Source of the DNA: Marinobacterium rhizophilum DSM 18822
GTDB lineage: Bacteria > Pseudomonadota > Gammaproteobacteria > Pseudomonadales > Balneatricaceae
Reading direction: 5' to 3'
DNA length: 64,000 nucleotides
Assembly (NCBI RefSeq): GCF_000378045.1
Contig: NZ_KB899093.1
Coordinates: forward strand, 239,830-303,829
This document shows, piece after piece, positions 56,016 to 64,000 of this stretch (within the stretch, counting starts at the first letter, position 1; each line of letters opens with the position of its first letter). A model generated the notes under the pieces. It had not been told where the DNA came from, searched no databases, and saw only the letters and a program-made list of their open reading frames with translations. The position numbers were made by a program, and so were the translations under genes.

Positions 56016-57032
56016 TCAGGCGACAGTGCATTCCCCGCACAGAGGCTCTTGCAGGGCCCGCTCCAGGGCATCGCCGCCAAGGCCGCTGGCAATCAGTACA
56101 TGCAGCTTGGCGAAGGCGGCTTCCAGGGTCAGGTCGCGACCGGAGATGGCGCCGATCCGGTTCAGGGCGGCGCCGGTGGCGTAGGTGCCCTGGCTGACGC
56201 CACCCATGGCGCACTGGGTGATGTTCAGCAGGGTGATGCCGCGTGCCCGGGCGCGTTCCAGTACCGCCATCAGCTCACGATTGGCGTCCGGCGGATTGCC
56301 GGCGCCATAGGTCTGCAGTACCAGCCCTTTGAGCGCGTCACAGTCCAGCACGGCTTCGGCGACACGGGCCGGAATGCCGGGATAGAGCTGCAGCAGGCTA
56401 ACCGCCTGCGGATCAAAGGAGGGCGTACGAAAGTCCGGCGTGCCGGGTGCCAGCAGCAGTGACGGCTGCAGTTCAAACTCGATCCCCACCCGGCCCAGCC
56501 AGGGAAAGCTGGGGGAATCGAACGCATCGAAGCCCGAACTGCTGACCTTGACGCTGCGGTTGCCCCGCAGCAGCCGGCCGTTGAAGCAGATGCAGACTTC
56601 GCTGATGGCCGGATTCGCCGCCAGCAGCATGGCGGTGACCAGGTTGTCCAGCGCATCGTTGCGCAGCTGTGCCAGCGGAATCTGCGAGCCGGTCAGGATC
56701 ACCGGCTTGTTGATCCCACGCAGCATGAACGACAGCGCCGAGGCGGTGTAAGCCAGGGTGTCGGTTCCATGCAGCAGCACGAAACCGTCATAGTCGTTCC
56801 AGCGCGCTGTCAGCGCCTGGGCCATCTGCAGCCAGTGCGCCGGCGTCAGGTTGGCGCTGTCGATCAGCTGGTCGAACTCGATCAGCTCGTAGGCCGGCAG
56901 CTGATCGCTGGCACGGCTGTCGAGCTGATTCATGAGCTGATCGTGAAACCCCGGCATGGGCACGTAGCCGTCATCCGATGGCATCATGCCGATGGTGCCA
57001 CCGGTATAGATGATCAGAATCCGCTTGTTCAT
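56016..57032 (-). CDS. ansA: Type I cytoplasmic L-asparaginase
   Basis: A 338-aa enzyme: the catalytic Thr lies in IYTGGTIGMM, and the second site is LLHGTDTLAYTASALSF. There is no signal peptide, which fits the cytoplasmic AnsA type. It cleaves asparagine to aspartate and ammonia. The ATG overlaps the aspA stop by 4 bp, so it feeds aspartate to aspartase. Confidence 0.93.
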   Translation of the reverse strand: MNKRILIIYTGGTIGMMPSDDGYVPMPGFHDQLMNQLDSRASDQLPAYELIEFDQLIDSANLTPAHWLQMAQALTARWNDYDGFVLLHGTDTLAYTASALSFMLRGINKPVILTGSQIPLAQLRNDALDNLVTAMLLAANPAISEVCICFNGRLLRGNRSVKVSSSGFDAFDSPSFPWLGRVGIEFELQPSLLLAPGTPDFRTPSFDPQAVSLLQLYPGIPARVAEAVLDCDALKGLVLQTYGAGNPPDANRELMAVLERARARGITLLNITQCAMGGVSQGTYATGAALNRIGAISGRDLTLEAAFAKLHVLIASGLGGDALERALQEPLCGECTVA

Positions 57033-58432
57033 GAGATGTCTGCCAGCGGGGCGAGCATGGACTGCGGGCTGAGCAGCAGATCCAGCTGAATTTCATCCAG
57101 CAGGCCTTCGGCAATCACCAGCTCGCGTACTGTCGAACCGCTGTTCAGGGCGGTGGAGGCAATGCGGGACGAGTTGGCATAGCCGATGTGCGGGACCAGT
57201 GCCGTGATGATGCCGATGCTGTTGTCCACGTGGCGCGCGCACTGTTCGCGGTTGGCCTGGATGCCGCTGATGCAGCGGGTTTCCAGCATGCGACAGGCCG
57301 AGCCCAGCATCTTCATGGAGTTGAGCAGGTTGTAGACGATCAGCGGCTCCATGGCGTTGAGCTGCAGCTGGCCGGCTTCGGCTGCCAGGGTAACGGCCAG
57401 GTCGCTGGCGATGACCTGGTACACGGTCTGGTTCACGGCTTCGGGAATCACCGGGTTGACCTTGCCCGGCATGATGGAGGAGCCCGGCTGCATGGGCGGC
57501 AGCATGATTTCGCCCAGCCCGGTGCGAGGGCCGCTGGACAGCAGGCGCAGGTCGTTGCAGATCTTGCCGAGCTTCACCGCAAAACGCTTGAGGATGCCGG
57601 AGAAGAATACAAAGGCACCCATGTCGGAGGTTGCTTCCACCAGGTGTGCGGCCGAGACGATGGGCAGACCGGAAATTTCTGCCAGACGACGCACGGCCAG
57701 GGCCTGGTAGCGTGCCGGGGTATTGATACCGGTGCCGATGGCGGTGCCGCCCAGGTTAACTTCGCACAGCAGGGCGCAGGCCTCGTTGATACGATCGATA
57801 TCCTCGCCCAGGTTCACGGCGAATGCCTCAAATTCCTGCCCCAGTGTCATGGGCACGGCATCCTGCAGCTGGGTGCGGCCCATTTTCACCACGTCGGCGA
57901 ACTCAGCGGCCTTGGCGGACAGTGCCCGGTTCAGGTTCTGGATGGCATCGATCAGGGGACGTGCGGCGAACTGCACGCCCACACAGACCGCCGTCGGGTA
58001 AGCGTCGTTGGTGGACTGGGAGCGGTTGACGTCGTCATTGGGGTGCAGGTACTGGTACTGGCCCTTGCCGTGGCCGAGCTTTTCCAGCGCCAGGTTGGCG
58101 ATGACTTCGTTGGCGTTCATGTTGGTGGAGGTGCCGGCACCGCCCTGGATCAGGTCCACCACGAACTGGTCGTGCAGGCGGCCGGCGACAATATCGTCAC
58201 AGGCGGCGATGATAGCCTCGGCCTTGTGGGTTGGCAGTACGCCCAGCTCAAAGTTGGCACCGGCCGCCGCCGATTTCACCATGGCCAGGGCCTGAATCAG
58301 TTCCGGGAAGTGGCTGATAGGCACGCCGGTGATATCGAAGTTGTCCAGTGCGCGCTGGGTCTGGATGCCAAACCAGGCCTGGGCCGGAATATCCATATCG
58401 CCGAGCAAGTCGTGTTCAGTACGAGTAATCAT
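57029..58432 (-). CDS. aspA: Aspartate ammonia-lyase
   Basis: A 467-aa member of the fumarase/aspartase family. The signature GSSIMPGKVNPVIPE is present, and the N-terminus RTEHDLLGDMDIPAQAWFGI is that of AspA. It converts aspartate to fumarate and ammonia. It is translationally coupled to ansA, and the alsT gene lies upstream across a MITE-like element. Confidence 0.93.
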   Translation of the reverse strand: MITRTEHDLLGDMDIPAQAWFGIQTQRALDNFDITGVPISHFPELIQALAMVKSAAAGANFELGVLPTHKAEAIIAACDDIVAGRLHDQFVVDLIQGGAGTSTNMNANEVIANLALEKLGHGKGQYQYLHPNDDVNRSQSTNDAYPTAVCVGVQFAARPLIDAIQNLNRALSAKAAEFADVVKMGRTQLQDAVPMTLGQEFEAFAVNLGEDIDRINEACALLCEVNLGGTAIGTGINTPARYQALAVRRLAEISGLPIVSAAHLVEATSDMGAFVFFSGILKRFAVKLGKICNDLRLLSSGPRTGLGEIMLPPMQPGSSIMPGKVNPVIPEAVNQTVYQVIASDLAVTLAAEAGQLQLNAMEPLIVYNLLNSMKMLGSACRMLETRCISGIQANREQCARHVDNSIGIITALVPHIGYANSSRIASTALNSGSTVRELVIAEGLLDEIQLDLLLSPQSMLAPLADIS

Positions 58433-58735
58433 GGCAGTGCGTGACCTTCAGAAAAAGGGCAATGGGAAGCCCGCGGACGACACAAGCGGCAGCGGGCCAG
58501 AGGTACGTGAAAACAAGGGTTTTAAGGGGGGCACGGGGCCCCCGGGTGTCAGCCTGGCAGCCTGTCGGACTTACCACTGATCTACTGCGGAAAAGCCGAT
58601 TCTCTCCGGTAAAGAGGGGTCATTTTTCGTACTCTTTTTTGTTAAATAGAACCACTATTCGCCTCAAAAGAGCTCAAAAACTGCCGCAAATCGGTCTTTC
58701 CCTCGCTACGATCGGCCAAGCCCGACAGGCTGCTA
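58433..58735. other. Gap between alsT and aspA
   Basis: 303 bp. About 58557-58733 is the MITE-like element. The remaining 124 bp before aspA should hold its leader and includes a G/C-rich stem (GGGGGC/GCCCCC) on the minus strand. Confidence 0.6.
58557..58733 (-). mobile_element. MITE-like element, copy 1
   Basis: About 177 bp with terminal inverted repeats GCAGCCTGTCGGACTT and AAGCCCGACAGGCTGC. It is nearly identical to the reverse complement of 63651-63812 except for a 14-bp internal difference (CTCTCCGGTAAAGAGG in this copy). It encodes no transposase. Its end is three bases from the TAG stop of the alsT gene. No clear target duplication is visible here. Confidence 0.85.
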
Positions 58736-60202
58736 CTAGTTGGTGCGTACAGCGGCCTGGACGGTGGCGGGCACCGGCTGCCGGTCTTCGGGCTCGATTT
58801 CCCAGGCCGCCGGATCAACGTTCATGTCCGCGAACTTGCTGGCATCAAAGATGGGCTGCTCGATGCCGGCACTGATCTGGTCATCGAAGTCGCGCATGAT
58901 GCGCAGGCCTGGCTTGACCAGCAGGATCAGGGCCGTCAGGTTGGCCACCGCCAGCAGCCCCATGGTCACATCGGCAAAGGCGAACACTGTGCCCAGGTCC
59001 GTGGTCGCGCCCCAGCACACCAGGCCGATGATGGCGACACGAAAGCCATTGAACAGGTTCTGGTTGTCGGTGTTGAAGAAGCTGATGCTGTTTTCGCCCA
59101 GGTAGTAGTTGTACAGAATGGTGCTGAAACCAAACAGCAACAGTGCAACGCTGACGAAGCTGCGGCCCCATTCGCCGATGTGATCGGCCAGGGAGGACTG
59201 GGTCAGGGCAACGCCGCCGATATCGCCAATGGTCGCCGGGTCATAAACGCCGCTGAGCAGGATGATAAAGGCAGTGGCCGAGCAGATGATCAGGGTGTCG
59301 ATGAACACCGAGAACGACTGCACGATGCCCTGGTTGGCCGGGTGCGGTACATAGGCCACGGCCGCCACGTTGGGGGCACTGCCCAGGCCTGCTTCGTTGG
59401 AGAACAGACCGCGCTTGAGGCCCATCATGATGGCGGCACCGATGCCACCGCCGACAGCCTGTTCAAGGCCAAAGGCGCTTTTGACAATCAGCATGAAGAC
59501 ATCAGGGATGCGCTCGATATTCAGGCCCAGTACCACCAGGGCGACGAGGATATAGCCCCCCGCCATGACCGGCACCAGTACTTCCGCCACCTTGGCGATG
59601 CGCTTCACGCCGCCAAAGATGATCAGGCCGACGATCATGGCCAGGCCGATGCCGGAATAGAAGACGGGGACACCAAAGGCGTCATCGAACGAGGTGGCAA
59701 CCGCGTAGGACTGCAGGGCGGTAAAGCCGAAGCCGAAGGTCAGCAGCAGCAGCACGGAGTACAGGCTGGCCAGCCATTTCCAGTTGGGGCCAAGGCCTTT
59801 GGCGATATAGTAGGCGGGGCCGCCACGGAAGGTGCCGTCCGGTTCCGCCTGCTTGTAGGCCTGGGCCAGGGTGCACTCGAGGTAGCTGGTGGCCATGCCC
59901 ATCAGGCCGACCATCCACATCCAGAAAATGGCACCGGGTCCGCCGAGGGTGATGGCAACGGCGACGCCGGCAATGTTACCGCCGCCGACACGGCCGGCGA
60001 CTGACAGCAGCAGTGCCTGAAACGAGCTCAGGTGGCCGTGCTTGTCGTGCTTGAACGCCTGGCTGGCGCTGAGGATGCGAAACATGCGGCCAAAGTAGCG
60101 AAACTGTACAAAGCGCGATGCGACGGTAAAGCCGATGCCGACTGCGATCAGCAGTACGATGAGCACCTTGCCCCAGAGAATATCGTTGAGCAAATCCAAC
60201 AT
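58736..60202 (-). CDS. Sodium:alanine (AGCS) symporter
   Basis: A 488-aa inner-membrane transporter of the alanine/glycine:cation symporter family (AlsT/DagA). The family signature MGLKRGLFSNEAGLGSAPN is present, with GGNIAGVAVAITLGGPGA near the start. It imports small neutral amino acids with sodium. It is first in a minus-strand set with aspA and ansA and divergent from an HTH regulator. Confidence 0.92.
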   Translation of the reverse strand: MLDLLNDILWGKVLIVLLIAVGIGFTVASRFVQFRYFGRMFRILSASQAFKHDKHGHLSSFQALLLSVAGRVGGGNIAGVAVAITLGGPGAIFWMWMVGLMGMATSYLECTLAQAYKQAEPDGTFRGGPAYYIAKGLGPNWKWLASLYSVLLLLTFGFGFTALQSYAVATSFDDAFGVPVFYSGIGLAMIVGLIIFGGVKRIAKVAEVLVPVMAGGYILVALVVLGLNIERIPDVFMLIVKSAFGLEQAVGGGIGAAIMMGLKRGLFSNEAGLGSAPNVAAVAYVPHPANQGIVQSFSVFIDTLIICSATAFIILLSGVYDPATIGDIGGVALTQSSLADHIGEWGRSFVSVALLLFGFSTILYNYYLGENSISFFNTDNQNLFNGFRVAIIGLVCWGATTDLGTVFAFADVTMGLLAVANLTALILLVKPGLRIMRDFDDQISAGIEQPIFDASKFADMNVDPAAWEIEPEDRQPVPATVQAAVRTN

Positions 60203-60399
60203 ATGCGTCTCCGCTGTTTTTGTTTTGTGGTTTTTGTCGTGAATGCCTATTTAAACAATCAGCGAAGGCACAGAAAATTTGACGCTCTGGATAAAATTGG
60301 CGCAGTATGGCGCAGCAAGTGCGACAGAGTGCAACACTTTTGGCTGTAGCGGTCGGGGCTGTTGCTGGGGTGGATAGACAGGCAGGGGTGACCGGATCA

Positions 60400-61212
60400 A
60401 TGAACGAGGACTTCACACGCAATCTGCGGCTGCTGTGCAGTTATTACAAGTCAATTGCCGAGGTATGTCGGCGCCTGGACATCAATCGTCCTCAGTTCAA
60501 CCGGTACCTGAGCGGGCGTTACAAGCCGTCGGCCGGTACGCTGCGTCAGTTCTGTGAATTCTTCGGTGTTGAAGAGCACGAAATCATGTTGCCGCACAGC
60601 CAGTTTGCGCGCCTGATTCAGGTGCGCCCGCGGGCACGAACCGAAACGGCTGACGCGCGTCCAGAGGCACCGCACCTGGCACAGCTGGGCGCGCGCAGTG
60701 TCAGCGGTCTGGAACGCTACCTGGGCTATTACTTCGAATATTATCTGTCGATGGCCCAGCCCGGCCAGCTACTGCGCACCCTGGTATGTCTGGAGCGCCG
60801 CGGCGAGCAGGTGTACTACCAGCGTACCGAACGCATGGAGGCACATCCCGGTGAGCCGCCGTGTCACAACCGTTACCTGGGCATGGCGCACTTTCTGACC
60901 GACCGTATCTTCATGGTCGATTATGAATCCCTGAACAGTCATGAGATCACCCAGACCATCCTGTTTCCCAGCTTCAAGAACCGCATTTCACGTCTCACCG
61001 GCCTGAAACTCGGCGTATCGGACAGCAGCGAGCGGATGCCCTGTTGCGCCCGGGTACTGTTCGAGTACCTGGGGCCCGAGGTGGATGTCAGAAAGGCATT
61101 GTCGCTGTGTGGCATTTACCCGCTGGATGCGCCCGAGATCGACGCGTCTATTCTCAGTGCGGTGCGTAACGACATCGCCGAGCATGAATGGCACTTTCGG
61201 GCCCGGCACTGA
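60400..61212 (+). CDS. XRE-type HTH transcriptional regulator
   Basis: A 270-aa protein. An N-terminal helix-turn-helix (IAEVCRRLDINRPQFNRYLSG) like those of XRE regulators is followed by a larger domain with GYYFEYYLSMAQPG, YQRTERMEAHPGEPPC and YLGMAHFLTDRIFM that I do not recognise by name. It is divergent from alsT with a 197-bp gap and probably regulates it. The frame is open 31 codons upstream; the ATG at 60400 puts the HTH at the N-terminus. Confidence 0.8.
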   Translation: MNEDFTRNLRLLCSYYKSIAEVCRRLDINRPQFNRYLSGRYKPSAGTLRQFCEFFGVEEHEIMLPHSQFARLIQVRPRARTETADARPEAPHLAQLGARSVSGLERYLGYYFEYYLSMAQPGQLLRTLVCLERRGEQVYYQRTERMEAHPGEPPCHNRYLGMAHFLTDRIFMVDYESLNSHEITQTILFPSFKNRISRLTGLKLGVSDSSERMPCCARVLFEYLGPEVDVRKALSLCGIYPLDAPEIDASILSAVRNDIAEHEWHFRARH

Positions 61213-61232
61213 GACCGGTTCGGGGCGCAGGA

Positions 61233-61586
61233 TCAGTGCAGATCCTTGCTGCGCTCCTTTGCCAATATGCCGTCGGCGTCCAGCTCCCGTAACGGGACTC
61301 TGGGGCTGCGCGGAATGTCACCGCTCATCTGCAGTGCCAGGTAGCGGGTGGCGCAGACGCGCAGAAAGGACGTGAAGTTGCCCAGGTCATGGCCGGCATC
61401 GATGGACTCATGGTAGAGGCGGGTGATCATCTGCGGCACGTTCATGTCATCCCGCTGTGCCACCTCTTCCAGAATCGCCCAGAAGCAGTTTTCCAGCCGT
61501 ACGCTGGTGACCATGCCATCGATGCGCAGCGAGCGGGTGGAGCTGAGCCAGAGTTCAGGATCGGCGTTGATAAACAGCTTGCACAT
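61233..61586 (-). CDS. Ribbon-helix-helix domain protein
   Basis: A 117-aa protein with a central RHH_4-type domain: SLRIDGMVTSVRLENCFWAI and LEEVAQRDDMNVPQMITRLY. Such proteins may bind DNA or act as small antitoxin-like factors, but this one stands alone with no toxin gene. The C-terminus is charged. It converges with the XRE regulator gene. Confidence 0.8.
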   Translation of the reverse strand: MCKLFINADPELWLSSTRSLRIDGMVTSVRLENCFWAILEEVAQRDDMNVPQMITRLYHESIDAGHDLGNFTSFLRVCATRYLALQMSGDIPRSPRVPLRELDADGILAKERSKDLH

Positions 61587-61653
61587 GATGACTCCTCAGC
61601 GACGGGCGCCGTTAAACGCAACACTCGGTTCAGCGTACACAGCGGCCGCTCAG

Positions 61654-61687
61654 AAAAAAAGCCGGGCGGAGTGGAGGTCCGCCCGGC
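61654..61687 (-). terminator. Rho-independent terminator behind the DJ-1 gene
   Basis: On the minus strand GCCGGGCGGA/TCCGCCCGGC (61661-61670 and 61678-61687) is a perfect 10-bp stem followed by seven T (61654-61660). It ends the DJ-1/PfpI gene. A second stem, GCATTGGC/GCCAATGC (61698-61718), lies between it and the gene. Confidence 0.88.
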
Positions 61688-61804
61688 AAGGGGTGCGGCA
61701 TTGGCGAAAAGCCAATGCAAGCCGGGTGATATCAAGGGCTTTGGCTGCACGCCGTCTCACCTCAACGGGCGGCACAGCGCCCCGCCAGGGCGATCCGGGC
61801 CGTG

Positions 61805-62371
61805 TTATTGCAGCAGCGCCATGAATTGCGCCAGCCAGGCCGGATGCGCCGGCCAGGCCGGTGCGGTAACCAGGTTGCCATCGGTGATGGCCGCATCGAT
61901 GGCGATGTCGGCGTATTCGCCACCGGCCTGTTCCACCTCGGGTCTGCAGGCCGGGTAGGCGGAGCAGGCGCGGCCCTTGATGACGCCTGCGGCACTGAGC
62001 AGCTGTACGCCGTGGCACACGGCGGCAACCGGCTTACCGGTGTTGAAAAAATGCTGCACCATGGCCAGCACCGCGGGGTTTAGCCGCAGGTATTCCGGCG
62101 CCCGGCCACCGGGGATGACCAGCGCATCGTAGTCAGTGACCTCGATGGCATCGAAGCTGGCATTGAGGGTGAAGTTGTGGCCGCGCTTTTCGGTGTAGGT
62201 CTGGTCGCCTTCGAAATCGTGAATCGCCGTGGCGATACTGTCGCCGGCTTTTTTACCCGGGCAGACGGCATCCACCTGGTGGCCTACCGCCAGTAACGTC
62301 TGGAAGGGCACCATGGTTTCGTAGTCTTCGGTGAAGTCGCCGGTGATCATCAGAATCTTTTTCTTGTTCAT
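61805..62371 (-). CDS. DJ-1/PfpI family protein
   Basis: A 188-aa class I glutamine amidotransferase-like protein. The nucleophile Cys is in [13 protein letters not shown], and the conserved Glu near the N-terminus lies in [16 protein letters not shown]. PfpI/DJ-1 proteins act as proteases, deglycases or chaperones; the assignment among them is open. A clear terminator follows. Confidence 0.9.
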   Translation of the reverse strand: MNKKKILMITGDFTEDYETMVPFQTLLAVGHQVDAVCPGKKAGDSIATAIHDFEGDQTYTEKRGHNFTLNASFDAIEVTDYDALVIPGGRAPEYLRLNPAVLAMVQHFFNTGKPVAAVCHGVQLLSAAGVIKGRACSAYPACRPEVEQAGGEYADIAIDAAITDGNLVTAPAWPAHPAWLAQFMALLQ

Positions 62372-62559
62372 GCTCTGGCTCCGTTGAGTGGCTCGGACTT
62401 CATTTTTAGCAGGGTTGCGCCCCGGGCGGGTATTAAGGGAGTACTACGCGCTGGATCTGCCTGTCGACTCACAGGGTTTGAGTCAACCCCCAACATCGTT
62501 GCGGTTTTGACTAAGCTAAAGGCTGTTACCGTTCAGGCAGGGATTATCTCAGAGGGATT

Positions 62560-63144
62560 ATGGGCAAGCGCATTACCATCATTCAGGGACATCCGGACCC
62601 CGATCGCCAGCATCTGGGTTATGCCCTGGCGGACGCCTACGCCGACGGTGCCCGCACTGCCGGGCACGAGGTGCGGCTGATCGAAGTCGCTCGGCTCGAC
62701 TTTCCGTGGCTTCGATCCAAGGCCGATTTCGAGGAACGCAAGCCGCCTGAGGTGATCATCGAAGCTCAGGACGCGATCCGCTGGGCTGAGCACCTGGTGA
62801 TCTTTTATCCCCTCTGGCTCGGCAGTCTGCCGGCGGTGCTGAAGGCCTTTCTTGAGCAGGTGCTGCGGCCGGACTTTGCGTTCCGCTGCGATGCGGGGGG
62901 AAACACGGCCAAGCAGCTCAGCGGCCGCAGTGTTCGGGTGGTCGTCACCCTGGGAATGCCCGCCTTCGCCTATCGCTGGTACTACGGTGCCCACGGGCTG
63001 AAGAATCTCAAGCGCAATATCCTCGGGTTCTGTGGTTTCCATCCGATCAATACGACCTTGCTCGGCAGTATCGGGTCTGCAAACGAACAGCGGCGCCAGC
63101 GCTGGCTGCTGGAACTCTACCGGTTGGGTGCCGAGGCCGTCTGA
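62560..63144 (+). CDS. NAD(P)H quinone oxidoreductase, flavodoxin-like fold
   Basis: A 194-aa flavoprotein of the KefF/MdaB-like NAD(P)H dehydrogenase group. Conserved blocks are ITIIQGHPDPDRQHLGYAL and FYPLWLGSLPAVLKAFLEQV, with VVVTLGMPAFAYRWYYGAHG later. It would reduce quinones by two electrons using FMN or FAD. It precedes the DUF1643 gene on the same strand with a 33-bp gap. Confidence 0.87.
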   Translation: MGKRITIIQGHPDPDRQHLGYALADAYADGARTAGHEVRLIEVARLDFPWLRSKADFEERKPPEVIIEAQDAIRWAEHLVIFYPLWLGSLPAVLKAFLEQVLRPDFAFRCDAGGNTAKQLSGRSVRVVVTLGMPAFAYRWYYGAHGLKNLKRNILGFCGFHPINTTLLGSIGSANEQRRQRWLLELYRLGAEAV

Positions 63145-63177
63145 AAGTTGCTGTCGGCTGCTAAGCTTTGCAGTGCT

Positions 63178-63651
63178 ATGAACCGATCGGCGATCTTCTC
63201 CGGCTGTCGGCGTTACCGCTATGTTCTCTGGCGTGTCTGGGATGACTCCCGTCCCTGGATACTGGTGATCGGGTTGAACCCCTCCACCGCCGATGAGCGC
63301 CACGATGACGCGACCAGTCGGGTCTGCATTCACTACGCACAGCGCTGGGGCTACGGCGGGCTGGCCCTGGCGAACCTTTTCGCCTGGTGTGCGACGAAGC
63401 CCGCCGGGCTCTACCGCGCCACCGATCCCGTCGGGCCCGACAACGACAGCCACCTGCATCGGCTGATCGACGGGGCGGAGGAGGTGCTCTGTGCCTGGAG
63501 TGATCACGGCGGTTATCGCGACCGCGACCGGGAGGTGCTGCGGATGATCCCGCACCCCCAATGCCTGACGCATCTGAAAAGTGGCCGGCCCGGCCATCCG
63601 CTGTACAAGCGGCGTGAGCTCAGGCCGGTGGCGCTTCGAATCGCAGGCTAG
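63178..63651 (+). CDS. DUF1643 family protein
   Basis: A 157-aa protein with the DUF1643 pattern: RYRYVLWRVWDDSRPWILVI, GLNPSTADERHDDATSRVC, and a late ECLTHLKSGRPGHPLY-like block (here QCLTHLKSGRPGHPLY). Function unknown. I chose the ATG at 63178; a TTG at 63148 would add ten residues. The stop codon TAG is part of a CTAG that abuts the MITE-like element. Confidence 0.85.
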   Translation: MNRSAIFSGCRRYRYVLWRVWDDSRPWILVIGLNPSTADERHDDATSRVCIHYAQRWGYGGLALANLFAWCATKPAGLYRATDPVGPDNDSHLHRLIDGAEEVLCAWSDHGGYRDRDREVLRMIPHPQCLTHLKSGRPGHPLYKRRELRPVALRIAG

Positions 63652-63812
63652 CAGCCTGTCGGGCTTGGCCGGTCGTAGCGAGGGAAAGTCCGTTTTGAGG
63701 CAGTTTTTGAGCTCTTTTGAGGCGAATAGTTGTTCTATTTAACAAAAAAGAGCGCGATAAATGACCATAATCGGCTTTTCCGCAGTAGATCAGTGTTAAG
63801 TCCGACAGGCTG
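63651..63812 (+). mobile_element. MITE-like element, copy 2
   Basis: About 162 bp with terminal inverted repeats GCAGCCTGTCGGGCTT and AAGTCCGACAGGCTG. CTAG occurs right before it (63648-63651) and one base after it (63814-63817), a likely 4-bp target duplication. It is the inverted counterpart of copy 1 at 58557-58733, so relative to the gene before it the orientation is the same. No transposase is encoded. Confidence 0.85.
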
Positions 63813-64000
63813 TCTAGATCCTGTCCCTTTGACGAAGGGGCGCTCTGGCGGCTGAAGGTCTGGCGCAAGAATGGAAGGTGCAGAAACTTTTGCGTTGTAA
63901 CCTTGGTGGCTGGCAGGGTGGGTACCGTTGTGTCTTTAGCTACAGATCGATTTTTAACCGGTAATGCATTGGTTGAACTGCCCGGTTGTGGCGCTGTTTG
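63813..64000. other. Right-edge sequence without recognised gene
   Basis: From the end of the MITE-like element to the window end I see no supported gene, terminator or repeat. The segment may be the upstream region of a gene beyond the edge. Confidence 0.5.

Noticed and set aside
57029..58432. Second fumarase
   Set aside because: Shares the fumarase/aspartase signature but has the aspartase N-terminus and is coupled to asparaginase.
61233..61586. Toxin-antitoxin pair
   Set aside because: The RHH protein is antitoxin-like only in its fold. No small toxin gene overlaps or adjoins it.

Overview
The window looks like part of the chromosome of a gamma-proteobacterium, probably a marine oceanospirillalean close to Marinobacterium/Oceanospirillum or a pseudomonad relative. 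This is inferred from the dapC-yffB-like-dapD-dapE order, letAB, pdxH, PilZ, SlyD, DacB, a TRAP transporter, high GC and gamma-type gene content. No rRNA, tRNA, CRISPR array, prophage or intact transposase was seen. I had no database access, so family calls rest on motifs, length and context.

Layout. 1-4.4 kb: lysine/diaminopimelate genes (dapC, an ArsC-like reductase, dapD, start of dapE) and fumC, all on the minus strand. 4.7-7.2 kb: PilZ protein, alpha/beta hydrolase, glycerate-kinase-like protein. 7.2-12 kb: letA-letB (seven MCE domains) with an unrecognised lipoprotein. 12.2-14.8 kb: pdxH, esterase, SlyD-type FKBP, SGNH lipoprotein. 14.8-17.4 kb: an accessory patch with a small ParC-like gene, an AT-rich gap, and a tandem array of about 140-bp copies of the 3' end of a lytic-transglycosylase lipoprotein gene. 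17.4-21.7 kb: GntR regulator divergent from a TRAP transporter. 21.7-30.4 kb: mixed housekeeping and accessory genes (pirin, AAA+ ATPase, GFA protein, acyltransferase, dacB, EamA transporter). 30.5-36.4 kb: a group 3b-type NAD(P)-linked [NiFe] hydrogenase (hydBGDA) divergent from hypA, hypB and a maturation protease. 36.5-40 kb: DUF2726 protein, a histidine kinase with a degenerate ATP-binding domain, a Tat-exported beta-carbonic-anhydrase-like protein. 40-54.5 kb: an alpha-glucoside/trehalose locus with thuAB, thuEFGK, an acetyltransferase, a second Gfo/Idh/MocA protein, two GH13 alpha-glucosidases, an MFS importer and a LacI repressor, with four matching operator palindromes. 54.9-64 kb: LdhA-type dehydrogenase, alsT-aspA-ansA, a divergent regulator, RHH protein, DJ-1 protein, quinone-reductase-like protein and DUF1643 protein.

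How genes work together. The dap genes make lysine and peptidoglycan precursors. HydBGDA should link H2 and NAD(P)H, with HypA/HypB supplying nickel and the protease trimming the large subunit. ThuEFGK would import an alpha-glucoside, which can be hydrolysed by two glucosidases or oxidised by ThuA/ThuB. AlsT, AspA and AnsA form an amino-acid uptake and asparagine-to-aspartate-to-fumarate route. Most notable are the 3'-end repeat array near 16 kb and two inverted copies of a small MITE-like element, each placed directly behind a TAG stop codon and in the same orientation relative to its gene (58.6 and 63.7 kb).
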